Origin: Bacillus sp. FJAT-26390
GTDB taxonomy: Bacteria; Bacillota; Bacilli; Paenibacillales; Paenibacillaceae
Assembly (NCBI RefSeq): GCF_001682865.1
Contig: NZ_MAQX01000032.1
Coordinates: 310,001-374,000, forward strand
DNA: 64,000 nt
Direction of reading: 5' to 3'
The first letter of the stretch is position 1. Every line of letters starts with the position of its first letter. This document shows positions 7,918 through 18,300 of this stretch, one piece after another. The notes under the pieces are model-generated. The model did no database searches. It was not told the origin of the DNA and saw only the letters and a program-made list of their open reading frames with translations. A program made the position numbers and the translations under genes.

Positions 7918-8827
7918 GCTCTTTAGCCTTCGTATCCAGCTGCCGCGCTGCCGCGCCAATGCTCATAAATTCATCGACGGCCCGTTGAATGCGCTGCTGG
8001 CTTTCCGCAACGACCTCCTGTGAGAGCTTCGTCCCTTTTACGACCTCTTGCACATGGGTTACGATACCTTCTACATACCCATTCACTTCTTTGGTCGCTT
8101 CCTGAACCTGCCCTGCCAGCTTGCGCACCTCAGTCGCTACCACATTGAAGCCCCGGCCATGCTCACCCGCATGCGCAGCTTCTATCGCCGCGTTCAAAGA
8201 CAATATATTCGTTTGCGAAGCTACGTCGCGGATCGTACGGACGATTTTGCGGATTAAGCTTGTTTGTTGTTCCAGCAGCCCGAGAACGGCCATATTCTCG
8301 CTTGCTCCGTCTGCCACTCGTTCTATTGCCGCTTCCACTTCTTGACTGTGTGATATGCCCTCTTGGGCCCGGTCCAGCAGCTCCTCGGACATTTGCAGCA
8401 AGTTTTCTGTCATTTGAGCAGTCGCTTGCTCACGGGCATTAATATCCGTTGCCATTTTCAAAATCGCAATGACTTTGCCCTCTTCATCCCTGATCGGCAT
8501 GTAAGTAGCCTCCAGCCAGATCGCAGTGCCGTTTTTGGTTAATCGCAATATTTTATTCTGAAATGGCCGTCCATTGCGCAAATCGTCCCAGAGCTTGGCG
8601 TACGCGGTGCTATTCACAAAATCCGGCGAACAAAATTGCTTATGCATCATGCCTGGCATCTCTGCGGAGCGGTATCCCATTGCCTGCGCAAAATTTTCGT
8701 TTGCCCATAATACCTGTCCTTTAACGTCGAATTCGATCATGGCAAGTGACTGCTCGATAGCTGTAAGAACAGCCCGCTTGTCCAATACCTGAGTAGTCAT
8801 TTGCAGGACGGTGTTCCATTCTGTCAT
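7901..8827 (-). CDS. PAS-domain methyl-accepting chemotaxis transducer (cytoplasmic)
   Basis: About 308 residues from ATG 8827, preceded by AAGGAGA nine bases upstream. A PAS domain covers about 25-130 (MIEFDVKGQVLWANENFAQ through YMPIRDEEGKVIAILKMATDI), followed by a shortened chemoreceptor signalling domain with the hairpin-tip region NILSLNAAIEAAHAGEHGRGF. There are no transmembrane segments, so it is a soluble Aer-like or redox-sensing receptor. The signalling domain is short, about 150 residues, and lacks a long C-terminal bundle. An extended upstream frame in this locus is non-coding. Confidence 0.85.
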   Translation of the reverse strand: MTEWNTVLQMTTQVLDKRAVLTAIEQSLAMIEFDVKGQVLWANENFAQAMGYRSAEMPGMMHKQFCSPDFVNSTAYAKLWDDLRNGRPFQNKILRLTKNGTAIWLEATYMPIRDEEGKVIAILKMATDINAREQATAQMTENLLQMSEELLDRAQEGISHSQEVEAAIERVADGASENMAVLGLLEQQTSLIRKIVRTIRDVASQTNILSLNAAIEAAHAGEHGRGFNVVATEVRKLAGQVQEATKEVNGYVEGIVTHVQEVVKGTKLSQEVVAESQQRIQRAVDEFMSIGAAARQLDTKAKELKLTI

Positions 8828-8988
8828 GTAAAGGTTCTCCTTCATCAGTTCGAATGTATAAAGCAAGCCTAATAGCCCACACAACATTCTACAAACATTA
8901 TACAAGATGTGCAAGCAAATATTAACAACCGGCGATTTGCGTACCATACGAAAGGACCCGACCATAAATGGCCGGGTCCTTCTGCTTC

Positions 8989-10842
8989 TTACTTTGCTAC
9001 AGCCGGTTTATCCTGCGATACGGCAATCTGATACGGATATAGATTTGTTCCATCGCCAATTGCATAGTTGAGAATGCGTTTGTTGACCGGAACGATAACG
9101 GCGCGGTACAAGGTCGGGAAGACCGGAACCTCGTCTACCATAAGCTGCTGCCATTCCTTATAAATGCCTTGGCGAACCTTTACATCAAACGCTTCTGCTG
9201 ATATGCCCGCTTTTAGCAATCGATCCTGCTCATCGCTCGCGTACCGCGGGAAGTTATAGATCGCATCGCGGCCATACAAGCCTGCAGGGTCAACGTCAAT
9301 GCCTACGCTCCATGCTCCTTGATAAACGTCTACTTTCGGATCGTCCTCGCCATTGGAGCCAACGCGGTCATAGAACGTATTGAATTCCAGCATTTCAAGC
9401 TGAACGTTTAAGCCGATAGCTTGCCAAGACTGCACGTAATACTGGGCAAGCGGCTGAGCGATATCGCCGCCGGTCATCGAAATAAAGTTAATGACCAGCT
9501 CGCTTCCATCCGGTTTCGTACGGTACTTGCCATTTAACTTATAGCCCGCGTCATCCAAAATCTTTTTGGCTAATTCCGGGTCAAAGGCAAGGCCCTTATT
9601 CGTTGCATCATGGTATTCAGGATGGGATGGCGGAATGAGCGTCGTCGCATTCCAGCGCAAGCCATGGTAGAACTTTTTGCCGACCTGATCGTTGTCAACG
9701 GCATGCGCCATCGCTTTGCGCAGGTTCAAGTCGCTCATTTTGGCTTTTGGATCAGGAGCAACCTTGCCGGCCGCTGCATCCCACTTGCCTAATTTAAATC
9801 CGATATACGTATATGCACGGTCAATTGCGCCTAAGTATTCCACGTTCGACATCGTCGCGTTATCTGGGTATTGATCAACCGGGAATGAATCAACTAAATC
9901 AACCCCGCCGCTCTCCAGCTGTTGAACGATAGTCGTTGGGTTAATCACTTTTAGAATGACTTGATCCAAGGCAGGCTCTCCCCGCCAGTAATCCGGATTT
10001 TTCTCAAATACAACCGATTCCCCGGGCACGATGCTCTTTACTTTAAAAGCTCCGAAGCCGATCGGCTTCTCGCGCACTTCTGGGGAAGAAGAAATTTTGG
10101 CTACATCCATATTTCCGAAAATATGCTTCGCTAACGGATAAGACCACACGCCGCCTGTCAACAAAGATGGCGATGATTGGATATACGTGATTTTAAGCTT
10201 TTTATCGCTAAGCACTTCGATACCTGAGATCGTTTTTGCTTTGCCTTCATGATATTCATTCATACCCACAATATTAGTGAAATTAGAGTCATAGCGCGGA
10301 CCATCGTACTTGGGATTGCCGATGACTTCATGGGCAAATAACCAATCCTCCGCCGTTACGGGCTTGCCATCCTGCCAGTTCACATTGTCACGGATCGTAA
10401 ACGTAAATGTCTTGCCGTCTTCCGCCACTTCATACGTCGCCGCTCCGTCATTCGTATACACATAGTTTTTATCCCATGTGAGCAGCCCTTCATCAAACCA
10501 GCCCAGCACCTGCGAATCCGGGTCGCCGGAATAAAAGTTATAGTTCAGCGTCCCTTCAAACGGTGTGTCCGATACGAGGCCAAACGTAATAGACCCGCCT
10601 TTAATCGCTTCGCCTTCATTTTTCTTCACGTTGCTGAAATCATCAATCGAATAAAGACCGTCATCTGCAGCAGGCTTTTCACTCTCAGTAGGAGCCGGTT
10701 TGTCCCCTCCGTCAGTCGGAGAAGGATTGCCCGCGCCATTCCCATTGCCATTGCCGGATGAGCAGGCTGCAAGAAAGACGAGCAGTGCCAGCATTAACGG
10801 CAGGAATAGGGATCTTGCGAAAAAAGACTTTTTCTTAATCAT
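8989..10842 (-). CDS. Oligopeptide ABC transporter substrate-binding lipoprotein
   Basis: 617 residues. A lipobox signal (MLALLVFLAAC, Cys about 27) is followed by a Gly/Asn/Pro-rich spacer and an SBP_bac_5 domain with the hallmark block VNWQDGKPVTAEDWLFAHEVI and a C-terminal segment ending in FPTLYRAVIVPVNKRILNYAIG. This family captures peptides or, less often, other solutes for the OppBCDF-type importer. Last gene of the five-gene operon, 15 bases after the OppC-like permease, preceded by GAGGAGGAAATTT. Confidence 0.9.
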   Translation of the reverse strand: MIKKKSFFARSLFLPLMLALLVFLAACSSGNGNGNGAGNPSPTDGGDKPAPTESEKPAADDGLYSIDDFSNVKKNEGEAIKGGSITFGLVSDTPFEGTLNYNFYSGDPDSQVLGWFDEGLLTWDKNYVYTNDGAATYEVAEDGKTFTFTIRDNVNWQDGKPVTAEDWLFAHEVIGNPKYDGPRYDSNFTNIVGMNEYHEGKAKTISGIEVLSDKKLKITYIQSSPSLLTGGVWSYPLAKHIFGNMDVAKISSSPEVREKPIGFGAFKVKSIVPGESVVFEKNPDYWRGEPALDQVILKVINPTTIVQQLESGGVDLVDSFPVDQYPDNATMSNVEYLGAIDRAYTYIGFKLGKWDAAAGKVAPDPKAKMSDLNLRKAMAHAVDNDQVGKKFYHGLRWNATTLIPPSHPEYHDATNKGLAFDPELAKKILDDAGYKLNGKYRTKPDGSELVINFISMTGGDIAQPLAQYYVQSWQAIGLNVQLEMLEFNTFYDRVGSNGEDDPKVDVYQGAWSVGIDVDPAGLYGRDAIYNFPRYASDEQDRLLKAGISAEAFDVKVRQGIYKEWQQLMVDEVPVFPTLYRAVIVPVNKRILNYAIGDGTNLYPYQIAVSQDKPAVAK

Positions 10843-10857
10843 AAATTTCCTCCTCTA

Positions 10858-11763
10858 TTATCCTTTTCTTTGCCTTGCATCCGTCGCACGCTTTAACGCT
10901 TGACCGACATTGTTTATACTCAACATCAATACTAGGATCAGTACCGATGCAGGTAACCATATCCACCATCTGGACTCTAGCGTTTGCGGGTCCTTGGCAT
11001 AGCTGACTAAAGTGCCTAAGCTAGGCGTGCTCTCCGGAAAACCAAAGCCCAAGAAGGAGAGGCCCGACTCCAAGCCGATATTGGCCGCCAAATTCAACGT
11101 CATCGTAACGATAATGATAGAGCTTAAATTCGGCAGCACCTGAGACAGCATAATTTTCAGGTTGGAGGAGCCCAGCGTCTTCGAGGCTTGAACATAATCA
11201 AGCTCCTTCTCCTGCAGCGCTTTGGAGCGAATCAGCCTTGCGATCCCCATCCATAAAAAAGCGGTCATAATAAGCGCAAAGGAAATGATGCTATATTTAG
11301 GAACGGCTGTAACAAATGCGATAACGATCATCAACGTCGGCAAAATCATGAAGAAATCGACGAATCGCATAAAAATGTTATCTACCGTTCCCCCGAAATA
11401 ACCGGAGATAAGTCCTATTGAAACGCCGATAATGCCTGTAAGCACCGTTACGATAATGCCGATCGATAAAGAATTGCGCGTTCCGATAATGAGCTGTCCA
11501 AAAACATCGCGTCCGCCATAGTCGGTGCCCAGCCAAAATTTTGCCGAAGGCGGCTGCTTCAGCTCGAACAAATCTATCGTGACGATCTGCGCCTGATCCA
11601 GAACAAGGGATATCCCATAGACGGATAAGATGACCAGGCTTAAAAATATTAAAGATATGAGCGCCACCTTGTCTCGAACGATTTCCCGCCAAACGATGCT
11701 CCAGCCCGAAGGACTTTTGTCCATTTGCTTCTGCGCGCTTATTGGGGCAGCTGTTTTCCTCAT
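10858..11763 (-). CDS. Oligopeptide ABC transporter permease, OppC/AppC type
   Basis: About 301 residues. It has an N-terminal cytosolic tail, a first transmembrane helix (VALISLIFLSLVILSVYGISL), then the OppC signature LGTDYGGRDVFGQLIIGTRNSLSIG and five more helices. The EAA-like cytoplasmic loop is ARLIRSKALQEKELDYVQASKTLG. The ATG at 11763 is preferred over an upstream GTG because GAGG is placed eight bases before it. It pairs with the OppB-like permease upstream to form the membrane channel. Confidence 0.9.
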   Translation of the reverse strand: MRKTAAPISAQKQMDKSPSGWSIVWREIVRDKVALISLIFLSLVILSVYGISLVLDQAQIVTIDLFELKQPPSAKFWLGTDYGGRDVFGQLIIGTRNSLSIGIIVTVLTGIIGVSIGLISGYFGGTVDNIFMRFVDFFMILPTLMIVIAFVTAVPKYSIISFALIMTAFLWMGIARLIRSKALQEKELDYVQASKTLGSSNLKIMLSQVLPNLSSIIIVTMTLNLAANIGLESGLSFLGFGFPESTPSLGTLVSYAKDPQTLESRWWIWLPASVLILVLMLSINNVGQALKRATDARQRKG

Positions 11764-11789
11764 TTCATTCACCTCAACGTCTCGGGTTC

Positions 11790-12752
11790 TTATTTAATGC
11801 GAATACGAGGATCAACTAAACTTAAAATCATGTCAGAAATTAATGCGCCGAGAATGGATGCCACGCCGTACAGCAGAACCAAAGACGTTACGACACTGAA
11901 ATCCCGCAGTGAAATGGAGCTTAAGAACAGCTCGCCCATGCCCGGATAACTGAAGATGCTTTCAATAAATACCGTGCCTCCGATAAGCCCCGTAATTTCA
12001 TAGCCAAAAAGCGCTGCGATCGGCAATAATGAATTCCGTAAAATATGACGATTATAAACGCGGGATTCTGAGGCGCCCTTCGCTCTTGCCGTTATAATGA
12101 AATCCTTCTGCTTCGTATCAATAATTTCGCTGCGCAGCAGCTGAACGGTTGTTACCGTTGTAATTAAAGCCATAGATAACGCCGGCAGCAGCAAATGATA
12201 AAATTTGCTCACGAAGTATTCCAGTGTGCCGGGTTCCGTCCCTGGCGTGATGCTTCCCCCTGTCGGAAACCAGCCAAAATGAAAGCCGAACACCCATAAC
12301 ATCAATAAGGCGAAAATAAACAACGGAGCCGCAAAACCTAGATACGTATAGCCCGTTATCATCCGATCCGCCCAAGTGTCATGATAGCGCCCGCTAGTAA
12401 TGCCAAGTGGAATCGCAATAAGGTAAGTTAGAATTAATGTCGCTAATGATAACCAAACCGTATTCATCATCCGCTGGCCGATTAGGTCTGATACCGGCAT
12501 TTTAAAGCGGAATGATTGACCGAAATCGCCTTGGAAAGCACTCGTAATCCAGTCCCAATATTGCACATACCACGGATTGTTAAGACCGAGCCTCTCCCGC
12601 TGCGCATCCAGTGCGGCCGGGTCGATGCTCGGGTCGAGCAAGCCGGTCAGCGCATCTCCCGGCATTGCCTTAGCCATCAGAAATACTAGAATGCTCAATA
12701 ACAGAATTTGTGGAACCATAATGATCATTCTTCGTAAAATTGTTCTCCACAT
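11790..12752 (-). CDS. Oligopeptide ABC transporter permease, OppB/AppB type
   Basis: About 320 residues with six predicted helices. The N-terminal MWRTILRRMIIMVPQILLL and the downstream PGDALTGL and RERLGLNNPWYVQYWDWI segments are the OppB hallmark, and the inner loop SEIIDTKQKDFIITARAKGASESRV is the EAA motif that docks the ATPases. ATG 12752 follows GAGAGGTTGAGGACG and lies five bases after the stop of the ATPase gene, so translation is probably coupled. Confidence 0.9.
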   Translation of the reverse strand: MWRTILRRMIIMVPQILLLSILVFLMAKAMPGDALTGLLDPSIDPAALDAQRERLGLNNPWYVQYWDWITSAFQGDFGQSFRFKMPVSDLIGQRMMNTVWLSLATLILTYLIAIPLGITSGRYHDTWADRMITGYTYLGFAAPLFIFALLMLWVFGFHFGWFPTGGSITPGTEPGTLEYFVSKFYHLLLPALSMALITTVTTVQLLRSEIIDTKQKDFIITARAKGASESRVYNRHILRNSLLPIAALFGYEITGLIGGTVFIESIFSYPGMGELFLSSISLRDFSVVTSLVLLYGVASILGALISDMILSLVDPRIRIK

Positions 12753-12757
12753 CGTCC

Positions 12758-13693
12758 TCAACCTCTCTCAGGCAAAGCCACGAAATGTGTCTCTGATATT
12801 GGTTTTAATGGATAAGCCAAGCCATTCCCGTCAAAATATTTCCCATAGGCTTGTTCATATTCCGCCTTCACCGCTTCTCGGAATTTATACTTTTCCTCAC
12901 GCTTAGCCGGATCAATATCAGGTATGGCTGATAGAAGACGCTTCGTATAAATATGCTGCGGATCATCAAAAATATCTGCTGTTGTGCCTTGCTCCACGTA
13001 ACGGCCCTTATACATAATGCCAATGTGATCACACATATGCCGGATAATGCCGAGATCATGGCTGATCAATAAATAGGTAAGATTCAATTCCTTTTGAATG
13101 TCCTGCATAAAGTTCAGCACTTGAGCTTGAACGGACACGTCAAGCGCGGACACCGGCTCATCAGCGATAATCAGCTTAGGCTTGAGCGCAATCGCTCTTG
13201 CAATGCCGATCCGCTGCCGCTGGCCTCCCGAGAATTCATGCGGATATTTGAAAATCGATTCCGGGCTTAAGCCTACCTGCTCTAATAGCTGCTGCACCCT
13301 GCGTTTCTCTTCGCTTGCGGACAGCTTCTCGAAATTTCGCAGCGGCTCTGCAATAATGTCGAGTACGCGTTTTTTTGGATTTAATGAGGAAAAGGGATCT
13401 TGAAAGATCATTTGAATGTCTTTGCGGTACGCTGATTGTCTCTGCAATCCATGAACATCTAGCTGTCGCCCTTCAAAGAGGATGCTGCCCGAAGTCATTG
13501 TGTTTAAGCCTATAATAGCCCTGCCTGTCGTTGTCTTGCCGGAGCCCGATTCACCTACAAGGCCATAGGTCTGTCCCTGTTCCATCGAGAAATGTATGCC
13601 ATCAACCGCCTTGATAGGCTCACTCTTTCTGCTGAAAAGGCCGCCGCGGTTTTGAAAATGGACCTTTAAATCTTTTACCTCAAGAAATGACAT
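12758..13693 (-). CDS. Oligopeptide ABC transporter ATP-binding protein, OppF type
   Basis: About 311 residues from ATG 13693, preceded by AGGAGGAGG; a longer upstream frame is only the overlap with the OppD-like gene. It has Walker A GESGSGKTTTGRAI, the ABC signature FSGGQRQRIGIARAI, Walker B LIIADEPVSALDVS and the switch His in YLLISHDLGII. The C-terminal oligopeptide-binding extension (YTKRLLSAIPDIDP) is characteristic of OppF. It overlaps the upstream ATPase gene by 14 bases. Confidence 0.92.
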   Translation of the reverse strand: MSFLEVKDLKVHFQNRGGLFSRKSEPIKAVDGIHFSMEQGQTYGLVGESGSGKTTTGRAIIGLNTMTSGSILFEGRQLDVHGLQRQSAYRKDIQMIFQDPFSSLNPKKRVLDIIAEPLRNFEKLSASEEKRRVQQLLEQVGLSPESIFKYPHEFSGGQRQRIGIARAIALKPKLIIADEPVSALDVSVQAQVLNFMQDIQKELNLTYLLISHDLGIIRHMCDHIGIMYKGRYVEQGTTADIFDDPQHIYTKRLLSAIPDIDPAKREEKYKFREAVKAEYEQAYGKYFDGNGLAYPLKPISETHFVALPERG

Positions 13694-14696
13694 GATGGCG
13701 ATCCTCCTCCTTTGGATCAGGGAAGTGAAAGTGCTTGTAGCAGCTGCATCTGACCAAATGGCCCGGCGAAATCTCATGCATGATCGGGTCCGCTTCATGG
13801 GCTGATTCGCTGATCCATGGAATTCTGGATTGAAAGCGGCAGCCCTGACGAGGCAGATTTTGCAAAGAAGGCACGATTCCTTGAATAACATGGAGCTTAG
13901 ACTTCGCTTCGTTCGCGGTTGGTATGGATTGCAGCAGCGATCTTGTATAGGGATGCTTCGCATTCGAGATAAGCGTGTAAATATCGGCGATCTCGACGAT
14001 TTGCCCCGCGTACATAACCGCTACGCGATCGGCCATTTCGGCAACGACGCCTAAGTCATGCGTAATTAAGACGATGCCGGCTTTGCTGTCCTGCTTCAGC
14101 TTCCTAAGCAATTCAAGAATTTGCAGCTGTATCGTCACATCAAGCGCGGTAGTCGGTTCATCGGCAATCAACAGCTTCGGATCATTTGCGATCGCGATCG
14201 CGATGACGACCCGCTGCCTCATCCCGCCGGATAATTCATGGGGGTATCGCCCGTATGTATGCTCTGGACGCGGAATCCCTACTTTTGTCAGCAGCTCGAT
14301 TGCCCGATCAGCCCTTTCCCTCTTCGAAAGCTTCGGCTTATGTAGGAGAATGGCTTCCTCGATCTGCGAGCCGATAATCATAAGCGGATTTAATGCCGAC
14401 AAGGGGTCTTGGAAGATCATGCCGAGCTCATTCCCCCTTAGCTTGTTGAGCTTCGAGGGAGATATATTGGCGATATTCTGGCCATTGTAAAAAATATTGC
14501 CCTCAATTCTTGCTCTCGTATGCAGTCCCATAATGGAATAGGCTAACGCGCTTTTTCCTGAGCCGGATTCCCCAACAATGGCAAGAACCTCATTTTCCCT
14601 CACCGTTAGCGTCACATCATCCACCGCTGCATAATAATGATCCGCAATTCGAAAAGAAGTCGTTAAATGCTCGATTTTCAGCAGCTCTTCATTCAA
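13680..14696 (-). CDS. Oligopeptide ABC transporter ATP-binding protein, OppD type
   Basis: 338 residues. Walker A GESGSGKSALAYSIM, signature LSGGMRQRVVIAIAIA, Walker B LLIADEPTTALDV and the H-loop VLITHDLGVV are all intact. The C-terminal stretch with spaced Cys residues (QGCRF, VRCSCYKH) resembles the Fe-S or zinc-like tail of OppD/DppD proteins. Start is TTG 14696 with AGGAGG six bases before. First gene of the D-F-B-C-A operon; the order resembles the Bacillus app/opp systems. The operon promoter should lie in the A/T-rich gap upstream. Confidence 0.92.
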   Translation of the reverse strand: MNEELLKIEHLTTSFRIADHYYAAVDDVTLTVRENEVLAIVGESGSGKSALAYSIMGLHTRARIEGNIFYNGQNIANISPSKLNKLRGNELGMIFQDPLSALNPLMIIGSQIEEAILLHKPKLSKRERADRAIELLTKVGIPRPEHTYGRYPHELSGGMRQRVVIAIAIANDPKLLIADEPTTALDVTIQLQILELLRKLKQDSKAGIVLITHDLGVVAEMADRVAVMYAGQIVEIADIYTLISNAKHPYTRSLLQSIPTANEAKSKLHVIQGIVPSLQNLPRQGCRFQSRIPWISESAHEADPIMHEISPGHLVRCSCYKHFHFPDPKEEDRHHVIS

Positions 14697-15282
14697 TAGA
14701 ATCCTCCTGACAGCGATCGGGACTATAGTCGCAATTATTTTAATATTCAGACAATTTTAGACAAAGTAAAACTAATACTTTTGAACGAAAAGCAGTAATT
14801 AATACACCTAAAGTATGACCGCTTTAATTTTAAATTTACTTAATTATGGTTATGAATCCTTATTTTCTACATATGTTAATGTGAAATTTACATTATGTCA
14901 AGTATTAATGTGGGAAAATAAATAATTATGTAATTATTTATTTAATATTTATTATTTTATTAATATACATTTTATTCAAACTTTTTTTACTTGTTTTCCT
15001 TCGAAAAATGTTCGTTTTTAATCTTTTTAATAGATTTTAAAAGATTGTTCATAAAATAATTTCATAACGTGTTTGATTCCGATTATTCATTTGCGCACTT
15101 TATTTCTCGCCAGGAAGGTACTTGCTCGCTTGAGCAGGCTATATCGAACATATATGTTACATGTAGGTTACATCTATCTGCCTCCATTCCTTTTCTCGTT
15201 TTTTTGATTTCCATATCCTTATAGGTATATGCTCCTAACTCGATTTTCAATTCACTAGCGCCCGCCTCCCCATTTCCACAAT
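14697..15282. other. A/T-rich intergenic region without a convincing gene
   Basis: About 590 bases between the opp-like operon start and the terminator of the SLH protein gene. The part from 14700 to 15060 is very A/T-rich with no ribosome site followed by a credible frame; it presumably carries the opp-like operon promoter. An open frame at 15083-15337 runs through the downstream terminator and looks spurious. Confidence 0.5.
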
Positions 15283-15319
15283 AAAATCCGGGATTCCTCA
15301 GTTGGAGGAACCCCGGATT
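15283..15319 (-). terminator. Terminator of the glycan operon
   Basis: Stem AATCCGGG.TTCCTC / GAGGAACCCCGGATT with loop around GTTG, followed on the minus strand by TTTTATT, 22 bases past the stop of the SLH-GH18-like gene. Confidence 0.75.
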
Positions 15320-15340
15320 CACCTGTTTATCCAGCACTAA

Positions 15341-18300
15341 TCATGGATTTCCATTAATCCAATAGTCGATAAATTGCTGCCTTTCCACTGCGTCATCCTT
15401 CGCTTTCTCCCACCACCAAACGCCCGATCCGGCAACCTTCGCCCCGGCTGCAATCGCATCATTGACCGCAATAGAGTGGTTCATTGAATTCTCGTATGCC
15501 GGGTGGTAAATATCAATGGTATCTACGCCAACTCCGAGAGGGATGAAGGCGCAATTCGTATTTTTCAAAGCATTGCTGATGCGAATCGTATTATCTTTAA
15601 TAGCGAGCTGATAGGATTCGGCATCCGTCGTGAATGGATTTGCCGGCCAAGGTATGCCTGGCACATCCCCTTCTGTATCGTCGCCTGTGTCATAATCCAT
15701 CATAATGATCATATCCAGCAGGGCTCCGTATTGCGCGATCTCATTATCCGGCATGTACTGCGGGAACGGATTTCCGCAGATGGAGAGATGCTTGCCAGGG
15801 CCGATAGCTTCCCGCACCTTGACGATCAATGCCCGGTAATCGTTAGCCGACGCACCCGATCTCAGCGGTTCAAAATCGATATTGATACCGTCTAGGCCAA
15901 ATGTCTCAACAAAATATTTTGCCTTGGCCGCAATATTATCTTGCATGGTTGCTTTATCTACCGCAGGGGTATGCACTTTGCCATTTCTGTCGGTCCAAGG
16001 CAGGTTCTGTATGTGCATAAAGCTGTTCCCGCTCAATGCGCCAATCAATTCAATATCCGGGTTGGTCGCTCTTGAAACGGTCACCCAGTGCTGAAGCTCG
16101 GCATAAGCGGCAGGATCGAGCGTTCCGTCTATTGCGCCGCCTTCTACTGTGTCCTCGAAGCTCGCCGTATTGGCGATACGGTCAAAAAATCCGACGTCAA
16201 TCATTTGATATTTAATTTGATAGGAAGTCATTTTATTAACCGTCTGCTGAATGAAGTTGTCTGTTCGAGGGAACATCACCCATTCAGGGTTTAAGAACGT
16301 AACATTATTAGTCCGGTAAGCGGGCGGCTCTGCCCATGCTTGAACTTCAATATAATGATTGTACGGATTAACGTCTCCGTTTTGCTTCGTGCTTCCATTG
16401 GAATAGACTCTTAAATATCTTCCGCTAACCGCTTCAAATGAAATGGCTTTGCCTTCGCTCGTTTCCGCGTATTCCAAGTCCGTGCCGATTCCTAGCCCAG
16501 CTGAGCCGTCAGCATCATTGTTAAATACGGTTGTCGATTCCGCGAATGCAGGGTCATCCGACAGCTGAACGATAACGTCATGATAGGTTCTGCCGTCCCC
16601 GTAATAATGCCAAAGATTAACCGCATTAATTGGTTTGCTTGCGCCAAAGTCCAGCTGGATATAAGTTAACCCGGAGCCAGCGTCCGTTAACAAATCAAGG
16701 TTGTCCGTCACTCCGTCCGTCGCATAGACAGAATCAACGACAGTCCCGTTTGTAGTTAGCTCCACTCCGGCTGCCGCGTTTTTGAGAATAACCGGCGACA
16801 AAATCGGTTCCGGCGGCTTTGCAGGCCTTGTTGCACTCGTCCATGCTTCAACCTCCACATAATGGTTAAACACGCTTAAACCTCCGTTTTGTTTTGTAGC
16901 GCCGTTCGAGTAGACTCTTAAATATCTCGCATGAACTGCAGATACGGAAATCGCTTTTCCTTCCTCAGTCTCCGCATATTCAGCGTCCGTACCTGTGCCT
17001 AAGCCGGCTGAACCGTCCGTGTCATTGTTAAACACAGTTGTGGATTCCGCAAAGGCTTCATCATCGGAGAGCTGAACGATTACATCGTGATACGTTCTGC
17101 CGTCGCCAAAATAATGCCACAGGTAAACGGAATTAATCGTCTGGCTAGCTCCGAAGTCGATTTGAATATATTTAAGGCCGGACTCTGCTTCGGTAAACAG
17201 ATCCGTATTGTCTGCTTTGCCGTCAGTCGCAAGCGTTGCGTCCATTAGAACCGCGTCGGAGGTTAGACTTTTTCCGGCAGCTGCGTTAAATGGAACTTGC
17301 GGTGTGGGAGCAGGTGTTGGCGACGTTGACGGTGCTGGTGATGCTGTTGCCGTTGGTGCTGGCGTTGGTGCAGGTGTTGCGGTCGATGGTATCGACGTGG
17401 AAGGGGCTGTCGAGACCGTTGGGGAGCCGGTCGATATCGTTTTAGGGCTGGTCTCGAATGTCGAGCCTTTAGCGCCTTCATTAATAGTGGCTTTATCCAC
17501 ATTGCCAAGTCCAAGCACTTTCACGATCTCATCCAGCACTAATGCTGTTATCTTGGACTCTTTGCCCAGGTTGATCGAAGTATCCTTCGCATCCTTTTGA
17601 AGATGAAGGCTGCGGATAGTCCCTTTAGGCACTTCGATAGCAAACGATTTGGCATATACGTCCAAATCCTCAAACGCTCCAAGCAAAGTTACCTTTGAGC
17701 GGGAAGGCAGCTCTTTCGGAATTTCAACATTTGCAAAACCATTTCCAGAAACATTCGCTTCCTCTACAATTGCCGAAGATAGCAGCGTAACTTGCTTAAC
17801 TGTCGTTGTTCCTTCCGCAACGATGCGGACCGTGCCGTCCTTCTTATTTACAATGATCGTAAGCAGCACCGAGTCCTTGAAATGAATCGAGTTCTCGCCG
17901 CCGCCTTTAACGGTAGTGGTTCCGTTTACCGTGACATGATCAAGGGTTGCATCCCCGGCGCCAATTCCCTCCGTAAAGATAAGATTCCCTGTCACCGTCA
18001 CATTCTGCAGCGTAACGCCTGCGGCGCTGATGATGACATCCCCGTCGATCGTTTGTATGCCAGACGCAGGACCGTATGTACCTGCCTTGTCATAGTCTGT
18101 CGGGCCTGCTGTCCCCTTTGCCCCGTAAGCCCGGCTTAAGGATACAACGGCTTCCGCTCTCGTTATCAATCCTTCTGGACGGTAGGTGCCGTCCTCATAT
18201 CCCTTCATCAAGCCTTTTGCAGCGACTGCGGCAACTGCCGGTTTGCTCCAAGCTGCGATTTTATTCGAATCCTTAAAATCATTCAGGAGCGCAAGCTGCG

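Noticed and set aside
12758..13963. Long N-terminal extension of the OppF-type ATPase
   Set aside because: The extra 90 residues are the overlap with the upstream ATPase gene; a strong ribosome site precedes ATG 13693.
15083..15337. 84-residue open frame downstream of the SLH protein
   Set aside because: It runs through the terminator hairpin of the preceding gene, lacks a ribosome site and has non-protein-like composition.
16321..17280. Large internal duplication as a possible assembly artefact
   Set aside because: The two F5/8C domains are similar but diverged throughout, so a true tandem domain duplication is more likely.
17280..17450. Direct repeats around 17300-17400 as a possible repeat element
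   Set aside because: They encode the Pro/Thr/Ala linker of the SLH protein and are ordinary low-complexity coding sequence.
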